From NCBI RefSeq assembly GCF_000427905.1, contig NZ_KE386603.1, positions 182,303 through 246,302 on the forward strand: a DNA stretch of 64,000 nt. The letters run 5' to 3'. The notes beneath the pieces are model-generated. The model saw nothing but the letters and a program-made list of their open reading frames with translations. It was not told where the DNA came from and did not search any database. This document shows, one piece after another, positions 9,787 through 18,014 of this stretch. A program made the translations under genes and the position numbers. Position 1 is the stretch's first letter, and each line of letters begins with the position of its first letter. Source of the stretch: Thermocrispum agreste DSM 44070 (GTDB lineage: Bacteria; Actinomycetota; Actinomycetes; Mycobacteriales; Pseudonocardiaceae).

Positions 9787-10662
9787 GTGAGTTCACTCAG
9801 TCAGCAGCCGGGCGGGTCGGACCTGGTCGTGCGGACGGCGGATGGCCGGGCCTTGACCGGGAAGTCGTTCGGTCCGGTGGACGGGAACCCGGTGCTGTTC
9901 GTCGCCGGCGCGGGCACCGGCAAGAGCATGCGGTTCGGCGAGCAGATGCTGGACCGTGCGCACGTCCGCCTGCTCACCATGGACCGTCCCGGCATGGGCG
10001 GTTCCGACGTGCATCCGGAGCGAACGCTGGCATCGACGGCAGCGGACTACCGAGCCTTCGTGACGGGAGTCCTCGGAGCGGGCGTCACGCTGCCGGTGGT
10101 GGCCAACTCGCAGGGCAGCGTCTTCGGGCTGGCCGCGGCCGCCGCGGGCTGGGTCTCCCGGCTCGTGCTGGTCTCACCCGCCGACGAAGTCGCGCACCCG
10201 GACGTCCAGGCGCAGGTGCCCGAGGATGCGGCGCGTTTGGCGCAACTCGCCGCGGACGATCCGGACGAAGCGGCGCGCATCCTGGGCGCCTTCACGGCGG
10301 ACGCCATGGCCGAGATGGTGCTGTCGTCCTCGGACGAAGCCGACCGCCGGTTCTACACCAGCGAGACGTTCCTGCCGCTGTATCGCCGCTCGTTGGCTGA
10401 GGGCTTCGCCAACGACGGAGCCGGCTACGTCCGGGACACGCTCATCGCCATGCAACCCTGGCCGCTCCGGCTGGGTGACGTCCGCTGTCCGGTGACGATC
10501 TTGTTCGGCGCCCGGGACCGCTCGCATTCCCCGGATCACGGCCGGACGCTGGCCGACCGGATCCCGGACGCGGTCCGCCAGATCGTTCCCGACGCCGGGG
10601 GTGCGCTGCTGTGGACGCACTCGGAGAAGGTGCTGGCAGCGGCGCTGGGACAGCGCGACTGA
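9787..10662 (+). CDS. Alpha/beta-fold hydrolase
   Basis: A 291-residue alpha/beta hydrolase of unknown substrate. The glycine-rich oxyanion segment is VLFVAGAGTGKS (about 38-49), the nucleophile elbow is A-N-S-Q-G in LPVVANSQGS (about 101-110), an acid-bearing segment is ILFGARDRSH near 240 and the catalytic His is probably in LWTHSEK near the C-terminus. The GTGKS string resembles a P-loop by chance but is in the oxyanion position. It is 15 bp downstream of ychF with a GTG start and no strong ribosome-binding site, suggesting coupling. Confidence 0.8.
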   Translation: MSSLSQQPGGSDLVVRTADGRALTGKSFGPVDGNPVLFVAGAGTGKSMRFGEQMLDRAHVRLLTMDRPGMGGSDVHPERTLASTAADYRAFVTGVLGAGVTLPVVANSQGSVFGLAAAAAGWVSRLVLVSPADEVAHPDVQAQVPEDAARLAQLAADDPDEAARILGAFTADAMAEMVLSSSDEADRRFYTSETFLPLYRRSLAEGFANDGAGYVRDTLIAMQPWPLRLGDVRCPVTILFGARDRSHSPDHGRTLADRIPDAVRQIVPDAGGALLWTHSEKVLAAALGQRD

Positions 10663-10831
10663 CCAGCTCGCGCTCCGGTTGCCGGGCCCTCCGGTGTGGT
10701 TCATGCTGCTACCGGAACCCGATGCCGGGCCCGTCCACGAGTCCAGCAGACCGCATCGTCGCCGTCGATCGTGCAGTCACCTGTCCGCCGGGCTGGCGGA
10801 CGACCGGCCGACACACTCCGAGGAGGACGCC

Positions 10832-11155
10832 ATGCCGACCGTCCCGGAGCCGGTGGCCTCGTTCATCGACGCGGTCAACGCTCACGACGAGGAAGCCTTT
10901 CTGAACGCGTTCACCGACCGCGGGGCGGTGGACGATTGGGGCCGGGTCTTCACCGGGCGCGACGAGATCAAAGCCTGGAGCGACAAGGAATTCATCGGTG
11001 CGCGCGGCACCCTCACCGTGGAGGAAGTCGACGCGGCCCAGGACACCGTCACGGTCGTCGGCGACTGGCGCTCCAGCTACGCCAACGGGCGCTCGATGTT
11101 CGTTTTCGACATCGACGGTGACCGGCTGTCGCGGATGACCATCCGCGCGGGCTAG
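10832..11155 (+). CDS. SnoaL/NTF2-like small protein
   Basis: A 107-residue cone-shaped alpha+beta barrel protein of the nuclear transport factor 2 superfamily: the N-terminal helices (VASFIDAVNAHDEEAFLNAF), then the typical GRVFTGRDEIKAWSDKEF segment and three beta-strands. Members include SnoaL-like cyclases, isomerases and non-enzymatic binding proteins; no catalytic residues can be assigned here. ATG 10832 has GAGGAGG 6 nt upstream, which decides against the longer open frame. Confidence 0.8.
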   Translation: MPTVPEPVASFIDAVNAHDEEAFLNAFTDRGAVDDWGRVFTGRDEIKAWSDKEFIGARGTLTVEEVDAAQDTVTVVGDWRSSYANGRSMFVFDIDGDRLSRMTIRAG

Positions 11156-11164
11156 AAACGCCTT

Positions 11165-11698
11165 GTGACCGCCGACTTCGAACTCAGCCATGACGAGCTG
11201 CGCGCCGTTGTGCGGTTCGTCGCCCAGACGGCGGAAGACCTCCTGCCGGTCTTCGAACGGGCGCAACCCGGCGACCACCGGCCGCGCGCTGCCGTGGCAG
11301 CGGCCTGGGACTTCGTCGACGGGGCGCCTCGCTCCAAACGGCTGCGCGTGGCCTCGATGGACGCCCATCGCGCGGCCGGCGCAGCGCCCGACGAACCCGC
11401 CCGCCTGGCCGCGCAAGCCGCCGGGGATGCCGCCTCGGCCGCCTACCTGCATCCGATTTCCAAGGAGCACCAAGTCGCCCACATCCTGCGTGCCGCCGCC
11501 AACGCGGCACGGATCGCGGAAATCGAAGCGGATGCCGTGGCGGCCGAGAAGGCGATCGAGCTAGCGTGCAGCAGGGCAACGCCCGCGGTGGTCGGCGTGC
11601 TTCGCCGATACCCGCCGCCGTCTCCGGGACGACGCCGGGTGACCGAGTTGATGGCCGAAGTGGACTTCAGGCTGCGCAGTACCGGACTCGGCAGCTGA
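11165..11698 (+). CDS. Imm-5-like putative immunity protein
   Basis: A 177-residue all-helical protein from a GTG start. The N-terminus (LSHDELRAVVRFVAQTAEDLLPVFERAQPGD) followed by RPRAAVAAAW and the Ala-rich stretch with AQAAGDAASAAYLH is the pattern of actinobacterial proteins annotated as putative immunity protein (Imm-5-like domain). Such genes normally neutralise a polymorphic toxin, but there is no toxin, nuclease or secretion signal beside it, so here it is an orphan. The gene lies 9 bp after the NTF2-like gene. The family link is from memory of the pattern; the C-terminal 50 residues are not recognised. Confidence 0.6.
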   Translation: MTADFELSHDELRAVVRFVAQTAEDLLPVFERAQPGDHRPRAAVAAAWDFVDGAPRSKRLRVASMDAHRAAGAAPDEPARLAAQAAGDAASAAYLHPISKEHQVAHILRAAANAARIAEIEADAVAAEKAIELACSRATPAVVGVLRRYPPPSPGRRRVTELMAEVDFRLRSTGLGS

Positions 11699-11795
11699 TC
11701 GACCGGATGGCCGTCGATCACGCGGAAATCGGGCGGGCTCCTGGCAAAATCCGGTGCCGCGTTCTCGCGAAGGCCCGCACCGTAGGTCGCGCGCT

Positions 11796-11807
11796 TAAAC
11801 TCTGCTC
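11796..11807 (+). promoter_or_regulatory. Putative leaderless -10 element
   Basis: TAAACT at 11796-11801 followed by 6 nt and then ATG at 11808; no ribosome-binding site. It is the best -10 match of the series in this window. Confidence 0.5.
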
Positions 11808-12341
11808 ATGACGTCGATGACGCAGCTGCGCAAGGCCGCGCTGGCGCTCCCCGAAGTCGAGGAAGGCAATCACTTCGGGCTGCAGTCCTTCCTGGTGCAC
11901 GGCCGCGGCTTCGTCTCGGTCACCTCCGACGGGCAAGTGCAGCTGCGTCTGTCGCCGGAGCAGGTGGCCGAGACGCGCCTGCGGGTGGGCGGTGAGCCGA
12001 TCGTCCGGGCGGACAGGACGATCGGCCTGAAGATCCCGCTCGCGAAGATCAACGGGCAGCAGCTGAACGAGCTGGTCCGGCAGGCATGGCGGCATCAGGC
12101 GCCCAGGAAGTTGGTCGCCGCGCTGGACGCTGCCTACGCCGGCGACGTCGCCGGAAGCGACTTGCCGCGCACCATCCCGGCGCCGGCCAGGCGGGCGCTG
12201 CTCGCGGCCGGAATCCGCACGCTGGCCCAGGTCGCCGAGCATTCCAGGGCGGAACTGCTCGCCCTGCACGGGGTCGGCCCCAAGGCCATTCGCGTACTCG
12301 AACAGTCACTCAGCGCGAGTGAAATGGCTTTTCGCGGGTAG
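11808..12341 (+). CDS. MmcQ/YjbR-like protein fused to a helix-hairpin-helix domain
   Basis: A 177-residue two-domain protein. Residues 1-110 resemble the MmcQ/YjbR CyaY-like fold (LPEVEEGNHFG start, FVSVTSDGQVQLRLSPEQ, then IPLAKINGQQLNELVRQAWR). Residues about 120-170 are a helix-hairpin-helix of the RNA-polymerase-alpha-CTD type (LPAPARRALLAAGIRTLAQVAEHSRAELLALHGVGPKAI in outline). The hairpin suggests DNA or protein contact. YjbR homologues have a DNA-binding-like fold without a settled role. It appears monocistronic, with its own leaderless start. Confidence 0.75.
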   Translation: MTSMTQLRKAALALPEVEEGNHFGLQSFLVHGRGFVSVTSDGQVQLRLSPEQVAETRLRVGGEPIVRADRTIGLKIPLAKINGQQLNELVRQAWRHQAPRKLVAALDAAYAGDVAGSDLPRTIPAPARRALLAAGIRTLAQVAEHSRAELLALHGVGPKAIRVLEQSLSASEMAFRG

Positions 12342-12386
12342 ACTGACGGGTACCGGGACACGTTCGTTCCGGCGAGATGCGGCGAT

Positions 12387-12578
12387 GTGGATGAGTTGTT
12401 GGCCCGGATAAGACTTTTCAGGAAAACCCGCGAGAAGTTCGAGCGGATCATCCGCGAGGAAATCGATCAGCCTCGCGAGATGCAAGCGCTCGAGGTCGTC
12501 GCGGAAGCCGAAGATGCGCTGCGCACCGCAGAAGTGCGGGAGGAAGACGCGCGCCAGCGCAAGGACCGTCGCGGCTGA
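12387..12578 (+). CDS. Small charged helical hypothetical protein
   Basis: A 63-residue frame starting at GTG 12387 (an ATG is not available in frame). It is rich in Arg, Glu and Lys (ARIRLFRKTREKFERII, then REEDARQRKDRRG) and would form amphipathic helices. Codon third positions are GC-rich in the second half but less so at the start. No Shine-Dalgarno or -10 is obvious and I recognise no family. It may be a real small protein or chance coding potential. Confidence 0.4.
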   Translation: MDELLARIRLFRKTREKFERIIREEIDQPREMQALEVVAEAEDALRTAEVREEDARQRKDRRG

Positions 12579-12697
12579 CCGCCGGCGCAGCCGCGTTCCG
12601 CAGCGCTGCAGGCGCGGCCAGCCACGCCAGGCAACAGACCTGCGCCGTCGCCGACCGTGTGGCCGGAGACGAGACGACCACGAGACGCGACACTGCC

Positions 12698-13012
12698 TCA
12701 GTACCCGGCGAGCACGTCGTCGATCTTGTCCGCCAGCTGCATGTCCTTGGCCGTGATGCCGCCCGCCGAATGCGTGCTCAGCGAGAAGTGCAGCGTGCGC
12801 CACCGGATGTCGATGTCCGGGTGATGATCCAGCTCCTCGGCGATCGCGCCGACTCTGCCGACCGCCTCGATGGCATCCGCAAACGACGGCAGCTCCACGG
12901 TCCGACGCAGCGCGTTGCCTTCCGCGCGCCAATGCGGCCTGCGCGTCAGATCCTCGCTGATCTGGTCGTCGGTGAGCAGCTCGGGTGACCTGGCTGTGGA
13001 TTCCTCCGCCAT
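12698..13012 (-). CDS. phhB: 4a-hydroxytetrahydrobiopterin dehydratase
   Basis: A 104-residue pterin-4a-carbinolamine dehydratase (PCD/DCoH). The diagnostic core is ELDHHPDIDIRW followed by LSTHSAGGITAKD, containing the catalytic His pair and the third His. These enzymes recycle oxidised tetrahydrobiopterin cofactor; in actinobacteria without an adjacent aromatic hydroxylase they may serve other pterins or molybdopterin. ATG 13012 (MAEEST) is preferred to ATG 13021, three codons earlier; both are in frame. It is divergent from the lipoprotein gene at 13066. Confidence 0.92.
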   Translation of the reverse strand: MAEESTARSPELLTDDQISEDLTRRPHWRAEGNALRRTVELPSFADAIEAVGRVGAIAEELDHHPDIDIRWRTLHFSLSTHSAGGITAKDMQLADKIDDVLAGY

Positions 13013-13065
13013 GTGCTCCATCGTGCCAGCCGATCGGTAGGCTTGCCCGGGCTACGGGAGGGAAC

Positions 13066-14109
13066 GTGATCAACCGAGTTCGGCGCGCGAAGGTCCCCGC
13101 GCTGCTGTTGACGCTTGGCATGGTCGCGGCCGGATGCGGCACCGACGAGCCTCAGCGGCCGGAAGAGCAACGCACCGTCACCCTGGTCACCGATTCGTCC
13201 TGGACCATCCCGCAGGAGCTGCACGCGGCGTTCGAACGGCAGACCGAACTGCAGCTGGAGCACCGCACCATCGGGGACACCCCGACGGAGCTGGTCGAGG
13301 CGCTCGGCAAGATCACCGCCGGTGACGTGGTGCTCGGCCTGGACACCTCGACCGTCCAGCAGGCCTTGCGGGACGACGTGCTCACGCCCTACACCAGCCC
13401 GGAGGCCAATCGCGGCCAGCAGCGGTTCTCGGTGGACGAGCAGCAGCGGCTTTCCGCGATCGACCGGCTCGTGGTGTGCGTGAACGTCGACGAAACCTGG
13501 TTCACCGAGCACGACGTGCCGCCACCGGAGAGCGCCGAGGATCTGGCCGACCCGGCCTATCGTGGCCTGCTGGCCATGCCGGACCCGAAGACGTCCCAGC
13601 ACGGCATGACCTACCTGCTGGGCTCGATCGCCCAGCAGGGCCGCGGTGGCTGGCAGCGCTACTGGAAGCGGCTGAAGAACAACGGGGTGACCGTGCTGCC
13701 CACTGACGCCGACGTCCGCCAGCAGTACACCGCCACGGGCGGCAAAGGGGAACACCCGCTGGTCATCGCGTCGGCGACGCTGCCCGGGCAATTGTCCGGC
13801 GACGAAGGCGGGCGGACGTCGGTGCTGGAGGACACCTGCCACGAGCAGGTCCGTTACGCCGCGGTGCTGGCCAGCGCGGACAGCGACGAGCGGGCGGGCA
13901 AACTGGTCGACTTCCTGCTCACCCAGCAGTTCCAGCAGGCGGTGCCGGAGGCGTACGGGACCTATCCGGTGCGGATGGGCGTCGAGCTGCCGGAGGAGTG
14001 GGCGGACAAGGTTCCCGCTCCGGAGGAGCCGGGCGCGCTTCCGGCCCGCGCGGCGGACGCGGGCCGGAAGCAGGTCCTGGCGCGATGGCAGCAGGTGATG
14101 GGCGGCTGA
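13066..14109 (+). CDS. Extracellular solute-binding lipoprotein (orphan)
   Basis: A 347-residue ABC-type substrate-binding protein. It starts at GTG 13066, preceded by GGGAGGGAAC as ribosome-binding site. The signal peptide ends in a lipobox with Cys24 (LGMVAAGC). The mature part has the two-lobe pattern of family-1/Fe-thiamine-type binding proteins (TLVTDSSWTIPQELHAAFERQ, GDVVLGLDTS, LLAMPDPKTSQHG, YPVRMGVELPEEW). TbpA-like thiamine or Fe(III) binding is possible. No permease or ATPase of that class is adjacent; the neighbouring ABC genes are ABC-2 exporters on the other strand. Confidence 0.85.
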   Translation: MINRVRRAKVPALLLTLGMVAAGCGTDEPQRPEEQRTVTLVTDSSWTIPQELHAAFERQTELQLEHRTIGDTPTELVEALGKITAGDVVLGLDTSTVQQALRDDVLTPYTSPEANRGQQRFSVDEQQRLSAIDRLVVCVNVDETWFTEHDVPPPESAEDLADPAYRGLLAMPDPKTSQHGMTYLLGSIAQQGRGGWQRYWKRLKNNGVTVLPTDADVRQQYTATGGKGEHPLVIASATLPGQLSGDEGGRTSVLEDTCHEQVRYAAVLASADSDERAGKLVDFLLTQQFQQAVPEAYGTYPVRMGVELPEEWADKVPAPEEPGALPARAADAGRKQVLARWQQVMGG

Positions 14110-14115
14110 CCGGGG

Positions 14116-14985
14116 TCAGCCGTCCCGCGTGACGATCCTGGCGTAGGCCAGCGACAACCCGATGACGACGTAGCAAGCCGCACGCAACGCACCTTCGCCG
14201 AGCAGGTCGAGGCTGACCGGATCGCGCATCAGCTGCGGCATCGCGGCCACCCAGCCTTCGGGCAGCAGGAACGGGTGCAACCAGCTGAGCGAGTCGAACA
14301 CGCTGAGCACCTGCGACACGATCAGCCCGCCGAGCACCAGGGCCACCACCAGCATCGGATGCTCGGTCGTGGTGGAGATCGCCAGCGCCACCGCGCCGAC
14401 CGCGAGCAGCTGCAGGGTCACCCACGCCACGGCCAGGCCGATGCGGCCGAGCCCGTCGGCGAAGCCCAGCGTGGTGCCGGACAGCGTGATGATGCCGTCC
14501 ATGCCGTTGAGGATCAGACCGGTGGTCAACCCGGTGAGCGCCACCAGGCCGGCGGCCACCAGCGCCACCGCGAGCACTCCGAACACCTTGACGGCCAGCA
14601 GGCGCCCGCGCGAGACCGGGGCGACCAGCCATCCGCGCAGTGCGCCGACCGACTGCTCACCGGCGATCGCGTCCGCTCCCGCCATGGCCACCGCCAACGG
14701 CAGGAAGAGACTCATCAGCATCATGAACGATCCCAGCGGTATGGACAGCGCGCTGGTGGCGGCCGCGACGAACAACGGCGCCTCGCCGCTGGCCTCGCCA
14801 GGACCTGCCAGGACGATCGAGATGCCGATGATCGGGGGGAAGATCGCCAGCAGCGCCAGCACCACCAGCGTGCGCGGCCTGCGGAAGATCCACCGCACCT
14901 CGGCCAGCACCAGCCGCGACAGCGGAGCCCGGTGGCGGCGATCGGTGACCTCCGGGGTTTCGTCCCAGGCAATGGCCGTCATCAC
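14116..14985 (-). CDS. ABC-2 type transporter permease
   Basis: A 289-residue integral membrane protein with about six hydrophobic segments and the ABC-2 membrane layout (RRPRTLVVLALLAIFPPIIG after a cytoplasmic N-terminus, GADAIAGEQSVGALRGWLVAPVSRGRLLAVK as the coupling region). It pairs with the upstream ATPase, whose stop TGA overlaps its start (GTGATGA: GTG 14985 or ATG 14982). Substrate unknown. Being in an operon with a LolA-like secreted protein, it may export or extract a lipid or lipoprotein-related substrate; that is inference. Confidence 0.88.
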   Translation of the reverse strand: MMTAIAWDETPEVTDRRHRAPLSRLVLAEVRWIFRRPRTLVVLALLAIFPPIIGISIVLAGPGEASGEAPLFVAAATSALSIPLGSFMMLMSLFLPLAVAMAGADAIAGEQSVGALRGWLVAPVSRGRLLAVKVFGVLAVALVAAGLVALTGLTTGLILNGMDGIITLSGTTLGFADGLGRIGLAVAWVTLQLLAVGAVALAISTTTEHPMLVVALVLGGLIVSQVLSVFDSLSWLHPFLLPEGWVAAMPQLMRDPVSLDLLGEGALRAACYVVIGLSLAYARIVTRDG

Positions 14986-16022
14986 GCCACCCCCACGTGG
15001 TCGACGTCGTTCAGGTGCAGATCGGTGGGCAGGTCGTCGGACTGCGTCTCGGTCAGCCGGGCGAACAGGTCCTCCAGGCCGGTGCGCTTCCGGCGCGCCT
15101 CGTACACCGACACCCCGGCTTGCACCAGCGTTTCGATCACCCGCGGCGCAGGCGTGGTCACCAGGTCGACCAGGATCCCGTCCGGCGCCAGCCGGGCCGG
15201 AATGCGGTTGGCGCGCAGCGCCTCGACCGCCTGGGTGGCGTCCGGCGTGACCACCTCGAGCGTCGGGTTGCCGGCTTCCAGCAGCTCGCTGAGCTCGCCC
15301 TGCGCCACCACGGTGCCCTTGCTGAGCACGATCACGTGCGTGCAGGTGGCCTCGACCTCGGACAGCAGGTGGGACGACACCAGCACCGTCGTGCCCCTGG
15401 CGTGCAGTTCCGCGATGATCCTGCGGACCTCCCTGGTACCTGCCGGGTCCAGGCCGTTGGTCGGCTCGTCGAGCACGACCAGCTTGCGTGGCACCAGCAG
15501 CGCCGCGGCCAGTCCCAGCCGCTGCTTCATGCCCAGCGAGTAGCCGCGGTAGCGACGGTCGGCCGCGGCGGTCAGCCCGACCAGCTCGAGCGCGTTCGTC
15601 ACCGCCGCGGTGATCTTGGCCGAGGGCAGCAACGGTTCGGCGGCGGCGAACCGGAGCAAGTTGTCCCTTCCGCTCAAGAACGGGTGGAAGCCCGGGCCTT
15701 CGACGAGCGCGCCCACGTGCGGCAGGGTCGACTCCGCGGACTCCGGCATGGGCTGGCCGAACAGCTCGACCTCTCCCTCGGTGGGCCGTACCAGGCCGAG
15801 CAGCATGCGGATCGTCGTCGTCTTCCCCGAGCCGTTCGGGCCGAGCATGCCGACCACGGCACCTTCCGGCACTTCCAGGTCGACCCCGTCCACGGCGATC
15901 GTGCTGCGGTAGACCTTGCGCACCCCTTTGGTCCGCGCCACCACGGGGCGAGCCCCCGCGCCCGCCGTGGCAGGCGCGGGGACCGTCCGGGCGAGTTCGT
16001 CACGTGCCATGCTCGTCCTCAC
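14982..16022 (-). CDS. ABC transporter ATP-binding protein
   Basis: A 346-residue ATPase: Walker A GPNGSGKTT near residue 60, signature YSLGMKQRLGLA, Walker B LVVLDEPTNGLDP, H-loop in VSSHLLSEV. The roughly 100-residue C-terminal extension (from TPDATQAVEALRANRIP) is typical of ABC-2/CcmA-class ATPases. GTG 16022 overlaps the stop of the LolA-like gene as GTGA, which is why it is preferred to ATG 16010. Genes 16019-17182, this one and 14116-14985 form one operon. Confidence 0.9.
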   Translation of the reverse strand: MRTSMARDELARTVPAPATAGAGARPVVARTKGVRKVYRSTIAVDGVDLEVPEGAVVGMLGPNGSGKTTTIRMLLGLVRPTEGEVELFGQPMPESAESTLPHVGALVEGPGFHPFLSGRDNLLRFAAAEPLLPSAKITAAVTNALELVGLTAAADRRYRGYSLGMKQRLGLAAALLVPRKLVVLDEPTNGLDPAGTREVRRIIAELHARGTTVLVSSHLLSEVEATCTHVIVLSKGTVVAQGELSELLEAGNPTLEVVTPDATQAVEALRANRIPARLAPDGILVDLVTTPAPRVIETLVQAGVSVYEARRKRTGLEDLFARLTETQSDDLPTDLHLNDVDHVGVA

Positions 16023-17182
16023 TTCGCCAGTGCTTGCTCGAGGACCTGCACCGGGACCGCGCCGACGGCGAACCGGCCGTCGTCGGTGATCAGCGCCGAA
16101 CCTGCATTGCTGGTGATCACGTAGCCGGCACCGAACGCGCCGGTGATCCGCTTGCCGTAGCCGTCCAGCAGGTCCTGCGGCGATTCAGCGTCGCCGTCCC
16201 ACCGGTCCGACTCCCCGTCCGGGTGGGCTCGCTCCGCCGGCACGTCCTGGGGGACCTTGCCGGTCAGCACGGTGTCCCAGCCGTCACCGACGACGTCGAG
16301 CGCGCTGCCGAAGCGCTGCATGGCTTCCTGCTCCTGCGGCGACGGGGCCATGTCCGCGCGTTCCTTCAGCGCCTTCTGCGCGTCGACGATCTTCGCGTCC
16401 TTCGGCGGGGTGAACTCGAACAGCCGCTCGGGTTGTGCGCCGACGGTGAACTCCGTGAAACCGAGGCTGAAGATCGGCTCGGTGGACCCGTTGCCCATCA
16501 CCTCGAACCGCAGCGGCAGCCGGGTCTCGGCGTCGACGGCCACCTTCACCTCGCGCAACACCGTGCGCTCGGTCGGCTTCGGGGTCAGCACCAGCTCGTA
16601 GGCCGGGCGGTCGGCCACCATGGCCGTGCCGTCGACCGTGATCGTGCTGGTCTCGGACAGCCGATCGACGATGGCTTGGGCGACCTTGGCCGGGTCGGCC
16701 ATCTCCGCAGGCTGCCTGCTGGGGATCCGCCGGGGGCCCGGCTTGCCTGCCTGCTCCCTGGCGGCCTCGACGTCGTCGGTGTCCAGGCGGGTGGCGGTGT
16801 TCTCCGCCGAGTCGTAGGTCCACAGTTCGTCGGCGTTGCGTACCAGCGTGAACTCGGCGCTGAGGTCCTGGATGGCGATGCGCACGCCCTCGTCGCCGTC
16901 GTGGAAGATCCGGGCGGATTCGAACCCGAGGCCGAAGCTGGCGGCGCCCGAGCCGTCGCCGCCGGTCGGGACCGGCAGACCGAGGTTCTGCTGCATCACG
17001 ACCTTCCCGGCGAACGCCGGCGGGTCGGCCTGCAACGCGGTCCGGACGAGTTCCTGGGCGCTGATCTCGGGCAGCACCGGCGCATCGTCCGCGCCTGCGG
17101 GCACGGTCAGCATGACCAGGCCCCCGACGCCGAGTGCCGTCCCGGTCAGCGCCGCGACGAGCCCTTTCGTTCGTGGTTGCAT
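16019..17182 (-). CDS. LolA-like secreted protein (DUF2092-type)
   Basis: A 387-residue protein with a Sec signal peptide (about residues 1-31, ending TVPAGADD). It has no lipobox Cys, so it should be secreted or anchored only by its signal. The mature part reads as an open beta-barrel of the LolA/LppX superfamily (LVRTALQADPPAFAGKVVMQQNLGLP, DLSAEFTLVRNADELWTYDSAENTATR, YELVLTPKPTERTVLREVKVAVDAET), known for binding hydrophobic ligands. The ATG at 17182 has GGGAGAAG upstream. It is first gene of the ABC operon and divergent from the two-component system, so it may be the extracytoplasmic ligand carrier or sensor partner of the transporter. Confidence 0.82.
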   Translation of the reverse strand: MQPRTKGLVAALTGTALGVGGLVMLTVPAGADDAPVLPEISAQELVRTALQADPPAFAGKVVMQQNLGLPVPTGGDGSGAASFGLGFESARIFHDGDEGVRIAIQDLSAEFTLVRNADELWTYDSAENTATRLDTDDVEAAREQAGKPGPRRIPSRQPAEMADPAKVAQAIVDRLSETSTITVDGTAMVADRPAYELVLTPKPTERTVLREVKVAVDAETRLPLRFEVMGNGSTEPIFSLGFTEFTVGAQPERLFEFTPPKDAKIVDAQKALKERADMAPSPQEQEAMQRFGSALDVVGDGWDTVLTGKVPQDVPAERAHPDGESDRWDGDAESPQDLLDGYGKRITGAFGAGYVITSNAGSALITDDGRFAVGAVPVQVLEQALAK

Positions 17183-17242
17183 GTCTTCTCCCTGCGTCGT
17201 CGACCAGTGTTCCCGGCCTGCCACCCACCTTCCACCCCGGTG

Positions 17243-17278
17243 GCTGAGATCGGGCTGAGGAGCTGAGACCGCGCTGAG
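17243..17278. promoter_or_regulatory. Four-copy GCTGAG direct repeat in a divergent promoter
   Basis: GCTGAG occurs at 17243, 17254, 17262 and 17273, that is two pairs each with 11-bp spacing, separated by 8 bp. OmpR/PhoB-type regulators bind tandem half-sites about 11 bp apart. The array sits between the LolA-like/ABC operon (start 17182) and the response regulator (start 17322), so it is the obvious candidate operator for autoregulation and for control of the transporter operon. Confidence 0.6.
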
Positions 17279-17309
17279 AGGACCGCGCGCCTTCGTCTGC
17301 CGGTTCGGG

Positions 17310-17321
17310 GATAGTGGGTAC
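17310..17321 (+). promoter_or_regulatory. Putative leaderless -10 element of the response regulator
   Basis: GATAGT at 17310-17315, 6 nt before ATG 17322. There is no clear -35 hexamer; the GCTGAG repeats end 31 bp upstream, as expected for an activator-dependent promoter. Confidence 0.45.
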
Positions 17322-18014
17322 ATGCAACCGCGCGTTTTGGTCGTCGACGACGAACCAGGGGTGCGCAAGGCGCTCGACCGGGGCCTGCGTGCCGAGGGAA
17401 TGGATGTGGTGACCGCGGCCGACGGGCCCACCGCGTTGCGGTTCGCGCGCACGGGGACGTTCGACGCCGTCCTGCTGGACATCATGCTGCCCGGGCTGAG
17501 CGGCTACCGCGTGCTGCAGCAGCTGCGGGCCGAGGGGGTGCGGACACCCGTGCTGCTGGTGTCGGCCAAGGACGGGGAGATCGACCAGGCGGACGGCCTG
17601 GACCTGGGGGCGGACGGCTACGTGGTGAAACCCTTCTCGTTCGTCGTGCTGCTCGCGCAGCTGCGGGCCGTGCTGCGGCGGGCGGCGGAGAGTTCGATGC
17701 GCGGCACGGTGCGCATCGGCAGGCTGGAGGTCGACCGGTCGGCCCGCACCGCACGCTGGGACGGCACCACCGTCCCGCTGAGCCCGCGCGAGTACGCCGT
17801 GCTCGAGGTGCTCGCCAGCCGGGCGCCCGCGGTCGTCACCAAGGACGAGCTGCTGGCCGAGATCTGGGGTGACGAACAAGCGGCCACGCGCAACAACGTC
17901 GAGGTCTACGTCGGCTACGTGCGGCGCAAGCTGGCGGCGGCGGGCGCGGACGGGCTAGTGCGCACCGTGCGGGGGCACGGTTACCAGCTGGACGAAGCCC
18001 TGCCGCCGGTCTGA
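17322..18014 (+). CDS. OmpR-family response regulator
   Basis: A 230-residue regulator. The receiver has the acidic pair D9/D10, phospho-acceptor Asp53 (LLDIMLPG), Ser in LLVSAKD and Lys in VVKPFS. The C-terminal winged helix (LEVDRSARTARWDGTTVPLSPREY to NNVEVYVGYVRRKL and VRGHGYQL) is complete. The stop TGA shares one base with the ATG of the sensor kinase. It probably regulates the divergent LolA-like/ABC operon through the repeats upstream. Confidence 0.93.
   Translation: MQPRVLVVDDEPGVRKALDRGLRAEGMDVVTAADGPTALRFARTGTFDAVLLDIMLPGLSGYRVLQQLRAEGVRTPVLLVSAKDGEIDQADGLDLGADGYVVKPFSFVVLLAQLRAVLRRAAESSMRGTVRIGRLEVDRSARTARWDGTTVPLSPREYAVLEVLASRAPAVVTKDELLAEIWGDEQAATRNNVEVYVGYVRRKLAAAGADGLVRTVRGHGYQLDEALPPV

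Noticed and set aside
9901-9936. P-loop (GAGTGKS) in the hydrolase gene
   Set aside because: It lies at the oxyanion-loop position of an alpha/beta hydrolase, and no other NTPase motif is present.
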